The translations under genes were made by a program, and so were the position numbers. Source: JANOGU01 sp964602115 (GTDB taxonomy: Bacteria; Pseudomonadota; Alphaproteobacteria; Rhodobacterales; Rhodobacteraceae). Taken from it: 5,510 bases of DNA. Of this stretch, positions 1-5,510 are shown piece by piece. The first letter of the stretch is position 1. Every line of letters starts with the position of its first letter. The notes under the pieces were generated by a model that saw only the letters and a program-made list of their open reading frames with translations, did not search any database and had not been told where the DNA came from. The DNA is taken from positions 1-5,510 of the forward strand of contig CAZRQN010000180.1 of NCBI GenBank assembly GCA_964602115.1. Direction: 5' to 3'.

Positions 1-22
1 GGGGGGCCGCTGGCCCCCCTTT
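1..22 (+). terminator. Candidate terminator for transcripts entering from the left
   Basis: On the plus strand the 8-bp GC hairpin at 1-19 is followed by TTTG at 20-23, a short T run of the sort seen at intrinsic terminators. A plus-strand transcript arriving from outside the window could stop here. In the dinB sense the same stem is preceded by AAA, and whether T residues follow it lies outside the window. If they do, the stem would be a bidirectional terminator. The T run is short, so the call is tentative. Confidence 0.45.
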
Positions 23-28
23 GCCTGG

Positions 29-53
29 TCCCGCGCGGCGAAGCCGCGCGGGA
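29..53 (-). terminator. GC-rich hairpin just after dinB stop, likely 3'-end structure
   Basis: A perfect 11-bp stem (29-39 with 43-53) and a 3-nt loop form 11 nt past the dinB stop codon. In the dinB sense it is followed by CCAGGC and AAA rather than a T run. It is therefore not a classical intrinsic terminator alone. It could stabilise the mRNA 3' end or act together with the second stem at 1-19. Confidence 0.5.
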
Positions 54-64
54 GGCGGCGGCGG

Positions 65-1318
65 TCAGCGCAGGGACCGGCCCTTGATGATCGCATCCTG
101 GCCGAACCTGGCGCGGATGGCGTCGGTGGCGGCTTCGGCGGCTTCGCGCCGGCGGGCGTCGGGGTCGAGCAGGTCGCCGGCTGCCGGCGCGATTTCCGGG
201 CCGAGGTCGGAGAGGCCCACGCCTACCAGCCGCCAGGGGCCCGGCTGACCCAGCGCGTCAAAAAGGCCCTGCGCGGCGCGCCAGATGCGGTCGGCGCTGT
301 GCGTGGGGTCTGTCAGGGTGACGCGCCGTGTCGTCAGCGCGAAATCGGCCCGCTTGAGCTTCAGCGTCACCGTGCGGCCCATGATGTCGCGCGCCTTCAG
401 CCGGTCGGAGACCTGTTCGGAAAGGCGCCAGAGGTGGCCCTGCATCAGCTCCGGATCACCGGTATCCTCGTTGAAAGTGGTCTCGCGCGACACCGACTTC
501 ACTGCCCCGTCGCGCTGGACCCGGCGCCGGTCCTCGCCGCGCGCCAGCGACCAGAGCCGGTCGCCCATCGAGCCGAATCGGGCAATCAGGTCGCGGCGGT
601 CCCAGCGCAGGAGATCCGAGATCATCCGGATTCCCGCCGCCTCCAGTGCCGCCTGCGTGGCAGTGCCGACGCCCCAGATCAGCTTGACCGGCCGTGCGGC
701 GAGAAAGCTCCCGGTCTCCGCCCGTCCGATCACCGAATACCCGCGTGGCTTGTCGAGGTCGGAGGCGATCTTGGCCAGGAACTTGTTGTGCGACAGGCCG
801 ACCGAGCCGGTCAGGCCCAGTTCCGCCTCCATCCGGTTCAGGAGCCGGGCCAGCATCACCGCCGGCGGTGCGCCGTGAAGCCGGGCGGTGCCGGAAAGGT
901 CGAGAAAGGCCTCGTCCAGCGACAGCGGCTCGACCGAAGGGGTCAGGTCTTCCATCATCGCCCGGATCGCCCGGGAAGCCGCGACATAGGCCTCCATCCT
1001 GGGCTTGACCACCACCGCTTCCGGGCAGAGCCGCAGGGCCTGGAACATCGGCATAGCCGAACGCACGCCCTTGATCCGGGCGATGTAGCAGCAGGTGGAG
1101 ACCACGCCGCGCGTTCCCCCGCCGACGATCACCGGCTGATCGCGCAGTTCCGGGCGGTCGCGCTTCTCGACGCTGGCATAGAAGGCATCGCAATCCATAT
1201 GAGCAATGGCGAGACCGAACAGCTCGGGATGGGCCAGCAGCCGGGGCGAGCGGCATTTCGGACAGCGCGGCGGTGCGCTGTCGAAACTCGCGAGGCAGTC
1301 GCGGCACAGGGCGGGCAT
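65..1318 (-). CDS. dinB: DNA polymerase IV (DinB, Y-family translesion polymerase) with N-terminal zinc ribbon
   Basis: This 417-aa protein is an error-prone translesion polymerase that extends across damaged template bases in the cytoplasm. An N-terminal CxxC-x10-CxxC zinc ribbon uses C5, C8, C19 and C22. The palm core follows with HMDCDAFYASVE: D42 aligns with catalytic D8 of E. coli DinB, D44 with D10, and Y47 takes the steric-gate position. SLDEAFLDLSG supplies the catalytic pair D135/E136. A helix-hairpin-helix thumb region (LIWGVGTATQAALEAAGI) lies at about 213-232, and a little-finger domain runs from about 285 to 400. It is longer than E. coli DinB (351 aa), partly because of the ribbon. 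ATG 1318 is chosen because an in-frame TAG lies at 1328-1330 with no other start codon between. No good Shine-Dalgarno sequence is visible. No QLxLF clamp motif ends the protein. No alphaproteobacterial SOS box (GTTC-N7-GTTC) is seen upstream, so LexA control is not supported locally. Confidence 0.96.
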   Translation of the reverse strand: MPALCRDCLASFDSAPPRCPKCRSPRLLAHPELFGLAIAHMDCDAFYASVEKRDRPELRDQPVIVGGGTRGVVSTCCYIARIKGVRSAMPMFQALRLCPEAVVVKPRMEAYVAASRAIRAMMEDLTPSVEPLSLDEAFLDLSGTARLHGAPPAVMLARLLNRMEAELGLTGSVGLSHNKFLAKIASDLDKPRGYSVIGRAETGSFLAARPVKLIWGVGTATQAALEAAGIRMISDLLRWDRRDLIARFGSMGDRLWSLARGEDRRRVQRDGAVKSVSRETTFNEDTGDPELMQGHLWRLSEQVSDRLKARDIMGRTVTLKLKRADFALTTRRVTLTDPTHSADRIWRAAQGLFDALGQPGPWRLVGVGLSDLGPEIAPAAGDLLDPDARRREAAEAATDAIRARFGQDAIIKGRSLR

Positions 1319-1340
1319 GGCACCAGACTAGCGCTTCGGC

Positions 1341-1361
1341 GGCGGCGGGAGAACCACCGCC
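1341..1361 (-). terminator. Weak hairpin between glpR and dinB
   Basis: In the 48-nt gap, the minus-strand RNA can form GGCGGUGG paired with CCGCCGCC (8 bp, one G-U) around the loop UUCUC. It starts 5 nt after the glpR stop. No T run follows, so it may only attenuate transcription, protect an mRNA end, or be chance in GC-rich sequence. glpR and dinB may still share a transcript. Confidence 0.3.
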
Positions 1362-1366
1362 CCGTC

Positions 1367-2128
1367 TCAGCCGGCGACGACGATCTCGGTGTCCCACTCG
1401 CGGCAGCGCTGCGCCAGCCGCTCGGGAAAGGCCTGGTCGGTGAAGACGCAGTCCAGTTCCGAAAGCGAGCAGATCCGCGCCGGGGCCGAACGGTCGAGCT
1501 TGCTGTGGTCGGTGACGAGGAATCGCCTCCGTGCCTGGCGGATGATGGCGCGGGAGACGCGCACCTCGGCGAGGTCGAAGTCCAGAAGGTCGCCGTCGGC
1601 GTCGAGGGCGGAGGTGCCGATCACCGCCACATCGACCTTGAACTGGTCGATGAACTGCGTCGTCAGCTCGCCCACCAGACCGCCGTCCGAGCGCCGCAGC
1701 ATGCCGCCGGCCACCATCACCTCGCAGCCGGGATTGGCGGCCAGGATGTTGGCGACATTGATGTTGTTCGTCACCACGGTGATGTTTCGGTGCTGGAGAA
1801 GCTCACGCGCCACCGCCTCGGTCGTGGTGCCGAGGTTGAGGATCAGCGAGGAATTGTCGGGGATGGCCGCAGCGCAGGCGCGGGCGATGGCGGCCTTGGC
1901 GCCCTCGTTCATCCGCCGTCGCTGGTCATAGCCGATATTGGCCACTCCGGTACGGGCAATGGCACCGCCATGGACGCGGTCAAGGTGCCCGGCCTCGGCG
2001 AGATCGGAGAGGTCGCGGCGGATGGTCTGAAGCGTGACTTCAAAACGATGCGCGAGGTCTTCAACAACCACGCGCCCTTCGGCGCGCGCAATTTCAAGGA
2101 TTTCAGCCTGCCGGAAACTGAGTGCCAC
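1367..2128 (-). CDS. glpR: GlpR, DeoR-family repressor of the glycerol-3-phosphate genes
   Basis: This is a 253-aa cytoplasmic repressor, close to E. coli GlpR (252 aa). An N-terminal DeoR winged helix-turn-helix covers residues 4-58: FRQAEILEIARAEGR, then the recognition helix VTLQTIRRDLSDL and the wing RVHGGA. The C-terminal sugar-phosphate sensor domain follows, with LNLGTTTEAVARELL as a phosphate-binding loop, GTSALDADGDLLDFD and VTDHSKLDR. These segments closely resemble E. coli GlpR, whose ligand is glycerol-3-phosphate. I chose the GTG at 2126-2128 rather than the upstream ATG at 2165-2167. The GTG follows a strong GGGGGAG (minus strand, 2137-2143) with 8-nt spacing and gives MALSFRQAE, which fits family length; the ATG has no Shine-Dalgarno and adds 13 residues of unlikely sequence. 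It is divergent from glpD, the expected place for the regulator of glpDK. Lacking experiments, the exact effector is inferred. Confidence 0.93.
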   Translation of the reverse strand: MALSFRQAEILEIARAEGRVVVEDLAHRFEVTLQTIRRDLSDLAEAGHLDRVHGGAIARTGVANIGYDQRRRMNEGAKAAIARACAAAIPDNSSLILNLGTTTEAVARELLQHRNITVVTNNINVANILAANPGCEVMVAGGMLRRSDGGLVGELTTQFIDQFKVDVAVIGTSALDADGDLLDFDLAEVRVSRAIIRQARRRFLVTDHSKLDRSAPARICSLSELDCVFTDQAFPERLAQRCREWDTEIVVAG

Positions 2129-2136
2129 GGATAATG

Positions 2137-2143
2137 CTCCCCC
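2137..2143 (-). promoter_or_regulatory. Shine-Dalgarno deciding the glpR start
   Basis: GGGGGAG on the minus strand sits 8 nt before the GTG at 2126-2128. It is the only strong ribosome-binding site upstream of the conserved DeoR domain, and it supports the shorter GTG-initiated protein over the ATG ending at 2167. Confidence 0.75.
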
Positions 2144-2161
2144 AAAGGGCTTTGAGGACTT

Positions 2162-2195
2162 TGTCATATGCCCGACAATCTGTCATCTCTGTCAT
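2162..2195 (+). repeat. Three copies of TGTCAT upstream of glpR
   Basis: TGTCAT occurs at 2162-2167, 2181-2186 and 2190-2195. The last two belong to a tandem pair of 9-mers sharing CTGTCAT (2180-2188 and 2189-2197). Reading towards glpR they are ATGACA, similar to a -35 element, but I could not pair any copy with a good -10. They could be binding sites for a regulator or be fortuitous. Confidence 0.45.
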
Positions 2196-2210
2196 TCGCG
2201 TCCATATCGC

Positions 2211-2230
2211 GCAGAAACGCGCGCAAACGA
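2211..2230. promoter_or_regulatory. Candidate GlpR operator: AAACG direct repeat, 10-bp period
   Basis: Two abutting decamers, GCAGAAACGC and GCGCAAACGA, place AAACG at 2215-2219 and 2225-2229, exactly one helical turn apart. DeoR-family repressors commonly bind spaced direct repeats, so this is a plausible operator just upstream of the glpD promoter candidate. The match is by pattern only; no site is known for this organism from the sequence. Confidence 0.35.
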
Positions 2231-2240
2231 AAGTAATCCG

Positions 2241-2269
2241 TTGACCTGCGCGCAGGACTGGCGCATGTT
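2241..2269 (+). promoter_or_regulatory. Candidate sigma-70 promoter for glpDK
   Basis: TTGACC (2241-2246) matches the -35 consensus at five of six positions. A 17-nt spacer leads to CATGTT (2264-2269), a weak -10. Transcription would start near 2276, leaving a leader of about 19 nt that still contains the glpD Shine-Dalgarno. The weak -10 would be consistent with a regulated promoter. Confidence 0.4.
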
Positions 2270-2274
2270 CGAAC
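2267..2274. promoter_or_regulatory. Palindrome GTTCGAAC overlapping the candidate glpD -10
   Basis: GTTCGAAC is a perfect 8-bp palindrome. With its left flank it reads ATGTTCGA, like half of the E. coli GlpR operator, whose half-sites contain TTCG/CGAA. It overlaps the predicted -10 and transcription start, a position suited to repression. The site is short, and by itself could be chance. Confidence 0.35.
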
Positions 2275-2282
2275 CAAGCCCC

Positions 2283-2290
2283 GGGGAGGA
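2283..2290 (+). promoter_or_regulatory. Shine-Dalgarno of glpD
   Basis: GGGGAGGA lies 4 nt before ATG 2295 and is the strongest ribosome-binding site in the region. It supports that start over the in-frame ATG at 2265, which has only a weak AGGA at 2254-2257. Confidence 0.7.
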
Positions 2291-2294
2291 TGGA

Positions 2295-3887
2295 ATGGCG
2301 GATGGTGCAGCGCAGCCGGCTACGGCTGACCTGTTCGTCGTTGGCGGCGGAATCAATGGATGCGGGATCGCCCGGGATGCCTCCGGTCGCGGGTTGTCGG
2401 TGATTCTCGCCGAACAGGGCGATCTTGCCCAGGCGACCTCCTCGGCCTCGACCAAGCTTTTCCATGGCGGGCTGCGCTATCTCGAATATTTCGAGTTCCG
2501 CCTGGTACGCGAGGCGCTTGAGGAGCGCGAGACGCTGCTCGTCGCCATGCCGCATATCTCCTGGCCGATGCGATTCGTGCTGCCCTACCATCCCGACATG
2601 CGCTTCGAGGGCGACACGCCCACCTCGCGGCTCCTGTCGCGGGTCATGCCGTGGATGAAGGGCCGCCGCCCCGCCTGGCTGATCCGGCTGGGGCTTTTTC
2701 TCTACGACACGCTCGGCGGACGAAAGATCCTGCCCGGCACCCGTTCGCTGGATCTCTCGATCGATCCGGCGGGCAAGCCCCTGCAGGCGCGGTTCCGGGG
2801 CCGCGCCTATGAGTACTCCGACTGCTGGGTGCAGGATTCGCGCCTGGTGGTCCTCAACGCGCGCGACGCCGAGGCGCGGGGCGCGCGGGTCCTGACCCGC
2901 ACCCGCGTGGTCTCCGCCCGCCGCGAGGACGGTCTCTGGCGCGTGGAGGTGGAAGGGCCGGACGGTCCGGCGGTCTGGAAGGCCAGGGCGCTGGTCAATG
3001 CCGGCGGACCCTGGGTGGAGGACGTGATCCGCAACGTGGCGCGGATCAATTCGTCCGAGCATGTGCGGCTGGTGCGCGGCAGCCATATCGTCACACGCAA
3101 GCTTTTCGACCACGACCGCTGTTATTTCTTTCAGGGCGAGGATGGGCGGATCATCTTCGCCATCCCCTACGAGCAGGATTTCACCCTGATCGGCACCACC
3201 GACAAGGATCACGACGGTACGCCGGCCGAAGCCCGCTGCACCGAGGAGGAGCGCGACTACCTCCTCGCCTTCGCCAGCCGCTACTTCGAGCGCAAGGTGA
3301 CTGCGGATGACGTGGTCTGGACCTATTCCGGGGTGCGCCCGCTTTACAACGACGGGGCGAAGACGGCCACGGCAGCGACACGCGACTATGTGCTCAGCGT
3401 CAATGCCGACGGACCGCCCCTGCTGAATGTCTTCGGCGGCAAGATCACCACCTACCGCCGGCTGGCCGAAAGCGCGATGGCCAAGCTCGCGGCCTTCTTT
3501 CCGGCTGCCACCGGGCCATGGACGGCGCGCGTGCCGCTTCCGGGCGGGGATTTCCCCCATGACGGGGTGCATGCCCTCGCCGGTGCGCTGCAAGCCGAAT
3601 ATCCGTTCCTGTCCTCCGCCCATGTCCTGCGGCTGGTGCGGGCCTATGGCACCGAGGCACGGGCGATTCTCGGCGCCGCAGAGGCGCCGCTCGACCTCGG
3701 CCGCGATTTCGGCGCCAGCCTGACGGAGGCCGAGGTGCGCTGGCTGATGGCCCGGGAGTTCGCGCGCCGCGCCGAGGACGTGGTCTGGCGCAGGACGAAG
3801 CTGGGGCTGCGCATGACCGCCGAGCAGATCGCCGCGCTCGATGCCTGGATGGCCAGCGAGGGTTCCCTGGCGCGCGCGGCGGAGTAG
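2295..3887 (+). CDS. glpD: Aerobic glycerol-3-phosphate dehydrogenase, FAD-dependent (GlpD)
   Basis: This 530-aa flavoprotein oxidises sn-glycerol-3-phosphate to dihydroxyacetone phosphate and delivers electrons to quinone; family members are peripheral inner-membrane enzymes. The N-terminal FAD dinucleotide fold is clear: VVGGGINGCGIARD at 15-28, ending in an acidic residue (E40) after the second strand. The family signature HGGLRYLE starts at H57. WTYSGVRPL (342-350) carries the substrate-region arginine R348, and FGGKITTYRRLAE (380-392) is the second GlpD signature with K383. A C-terminal helical GlpD domain follows from about 410. It is slightly longer than E. coli GlpD (501 aa), with a short N-terminal tail of 11 residues before the FAD strand. 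ATG 2295 is preferred because of its Shine-Dalgarno; ATG 2265 would add ten residues. No signal peptide or membrane helix is apparent. glpK follows 66 nt downstream and is probably co-transcribed. GlpR repression from the divergent region is inferred. Confidence 0.96.
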   Translation: MADGAAQPATADLFVVGGGINGCGIARDASGRGLSVILAEQGDLAQATSSASTKLFHGGLRYLEYFEFRLVREALEERETLLVAMPHISWPMRFVLPYHPDMRFEGDTPTSRLLSRVMPWMKGRRPAWLIRLGLFLYDTLGGRKILPGTRSLDLSIDPAGKPLQARFRGRAYEYSDCWVQDSRLVVLNARDAEARGARVLTRTRVVSARREDGLWRVEVEGPDGPAVWKARALVNAGGPWVEDVIRNVARINSSEHVRLVRGSHIVTRKLFDHDRCYFFQGEDGRIIFAIPYEQDFTLIGTTDKDHDGTPAEARCTEEERDYLLAFASRYFERKVTADDVVWTYSGVRPLYNDGAKTATAATRDYVLSVNADGPPLLNVFGGKITTYRRLAESAMAKLAAFFPAATGPWTARVPLPGGDFPHDGVHALAGALQAEYPFLSSAHVLRLVRAYGTEARAILGAAEAPLDLGRDFGASLTEAEVRWLMAREFARRAEDVVWRRTKLGLRMTAEQIAALDAWMASEGSLARAAE

Positions 3888-3933
3888 GGTGCGTCCTCGG
3901 ACGCACCGGGGTCGGTGCGTTCCAGCATGCACC
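3888..3933 (+). promoter_or_regulatory. Alternative hairpins in the glpD-glpK gap
   Basis: Directly after the glpD stop, GGTGCGTCC (3888-3896) pairs perfectly with GGACGCACC (3899-3907), effectively a CUCG tetraloop on eight base pairs. A second hairpin pairs GGTGCGT (3914-3920) with ATGCACC (3927-3933), seven pairs with one G-U. The second and third segments are also complementary: ACGCACC (3901-3907) with GGTGCGT (3914-3920), loop GGGGTC, so the folds are mutually exclusive. No T run follows, so simple intrinsic termination is unlikely. Control of glpK relative to glpD, or mRNA end protection after processing, is possible. Confidence 0.6.
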
Positions 3934-3944
3934 CTGCGCAGACC

Positions 3945-3948
3945 GGAG
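3945..3948 (+). promoter_or_regulatory. Shine-Dalgarno of glpK
   Basis: GGAG ends 5 nt before ATG 3954. The alternatives at GTG 3915 and ATG 3927 lie inside the intercistronic hairpin and have no ribosome-binding site. The glycerol kinase N-terminus begins right after ATG 3954, which decides the start. Confidence 0.65.
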
Positions 3949-3953
3949 CCGCC

Positions 3954-5450
<1,497 letters not shown>

Positions 5451-5455
5451 GCATC

Positions 5456-5510
5456 CCTCCCGCGCGGCTGCGCCGCGCGGGACCAGGCAAAGGGGGGCCA
5501 CCGGCCCCCC
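5456..5510 (+). repeat. Double-hairpin repeat, right copy, downstream of glpK
   Basis: This is the inverted copy of the element at 1-55, identical at 53 of 55 positions. The first stem pairs 5458-5468 with 5472-5482 (loop TGC). The second pairs 5492-5499 (GGGGGGCC) with 5503-5510 (GGCCCCCC), loop ACC. The linker is CCAGGCAAA (5483-5491). The two differences from the left copy are at 5470 and 5501, the central base of each loop. It begins 5 nt after the glpK stop, so both copies have the same orientation relative to the gene they follow. It ends at the window edge and may continue. Confidence 0.85.
5458..5510 (+). terminator. Probable 3'-end / terminator module of glpDK
   Basis: Two stable GC hairpins, of 11 and 8 bp, lie 7 nt and 41 nt after the glpK stop. 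The second stem is preceded by AAA; a following T run, if any, is outside the window. Position right after the last gene makes an end-of-operon role likely, but the mechanism is uncertain because no T run follows the first stem. Confidence 0.55.

Larger units (their letters stand above)
1..55 (-). repeat. Double-hairpin repeat, left copy, downstream of dinB
   Basis: This is a 55-nt element made of two perfect inverted repeats. Stem 1 pairs 1-8 (GGGGGGCC) with 12-19 (GGCCCCCC) around a 3-nt loop. Stem 2 pairs 29-39 with 43-53 (11 bp, core CCCGCGCGGC) around the loop GAA. A linker, TTTGCCTGG at 20-28, joins them. The same 55 nt recur in inverted orientation at 5456-5510 with only two differences, at positions 10 and 41, both the middle base of a loop. 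In the sense of dinB the element begins 9 nt after the stop codon, so it probably acts at the 3' end of the dinB transcript. It is flush with the window edge, so it may extend further left. Confidence 0.85.
2129..2294. promoter_or_regulatory. Divergent glpR-glpD regulatory region
   Basis: This 166-nt gap separates the two divergent start codons and must hold both promoters. It is clearly more AT-rich than the flanking genes. From the glpR side it contains the glpR Shine-Dalgarno, three copies of TGTCAT (2162, 2181, 2190), a 10-bp-spaced AAACG pair (2215, 2225), a TTGACC -35-like box (2241), the palindrome GTTCGAAC (2267-2274) and the glpD Shine-Dalgarno (2283-2290). I found no convincing -10/-35 pair for glpR. 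Confidence 0.85.

Noticed and set aside
1..55. CRISPR array or tRNA gene in the terminal palindromes
   Set aside because: There are only two copies 5.4 kb apart, no spacers, and no cloverleaf or CCA-like features; the structure is two simple hairpins.
299..2134. A 611-codon open frame on the plus strand opposite dinB and glpR
   Set aside because: It runs through two well-supported minus-strand genes and crosses the gap between them. Its translation shows no family signature and is typical of an antisense shadow.
2260..2280. GTTCGAAC as a LexA/SOS site
   Set aside because: The alphaproteobacterial SOS box is a direct repeat GTTC-N7-GTTC. Here the half-sites are inverted and abut, with no GTTC or GAAC repeated seven bases on.
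2265..2294. Earlier glpD start at ATG 2265
   Set aside because: Only a weak AGGA precedes it, it overlaps the candidate -10 and the GTTCGAAC palindrome, and the ATG at 2295 has GGGGAGGA. It cannot be fully excluded.
3915..3953. Earlier glpK starts at GTG 3915 or ATG 3927
   Set aside because: Both fall within the intercistronic hairpin, have no Shine-Dalgarno, and would add residues before the conserved THILAIDQGTT beginning.

Overview
The window is a compact, GC-rich chromosomal segment, most likely from an alphaproteobacterium of the Rhodobacteraceae type. This rests on composition, on the zinc-ribbon-extended DinB typical of that lineage, and on the character of the GlpR, GlpD and GlpK proteins; it is an inference without database support. 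Four complete protein-coding genes fill nearly all of it. No tRNA, rRNA, CRISPR array, transposase or integrase gene is visible.

Layout: bases 1-55 are a double-hairpin repeat. dinB (DNA polymerase IV, minus strand) ends 9 nt inside it. Upstream of dinB, on the same strand and 48 nt away, lies glpR, a DeoR-family repressor of glycerol-3-phosphate metabolism. A 166-nt regulatory gap (2129-2294) separates glpR from the divergent glpD (aerobic FAD glycerol-3-phosphate dehydrogenase, plus strand). A 66-nt intercistronic gap with alternative hairpins follows, then glpK (glycerol kinase). The window closes with a second copy of the double-hairpin repeat, in inverted orientation, 5 nt after the glpK stop.

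How the genes work together: GlpK phosphorylates glycerol to glycerol-3-phosphate. GlpD oxidises this to dihydroxyacetone phosphate and passes electrons to quinone. GlpR is expected to repress the divergent glpDK unit, and perhaps itself, until glycerol-3-phosphate binds. No glpF-type facilitator is in the window. DinB is an unrelated translesion polymerase that appears to be a positional neighbour of glpR.

Most notable features: (1) the two 55-nt ends are inverted copies differing at only two positions, each at the centre of a hairpin loop; (2) the glpD-glpK gap holds four complementary segments that can form mutually exclusive hairpins; (3) GlpK lacks the loop that forms the fructose-1,6-bisphosphate site in E. 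coli; (4) DinB carries an N-terminal four-cysteine zinc ribbon. I see no wholly new multi-gene system here; the unusual material is in the non-coding parts.
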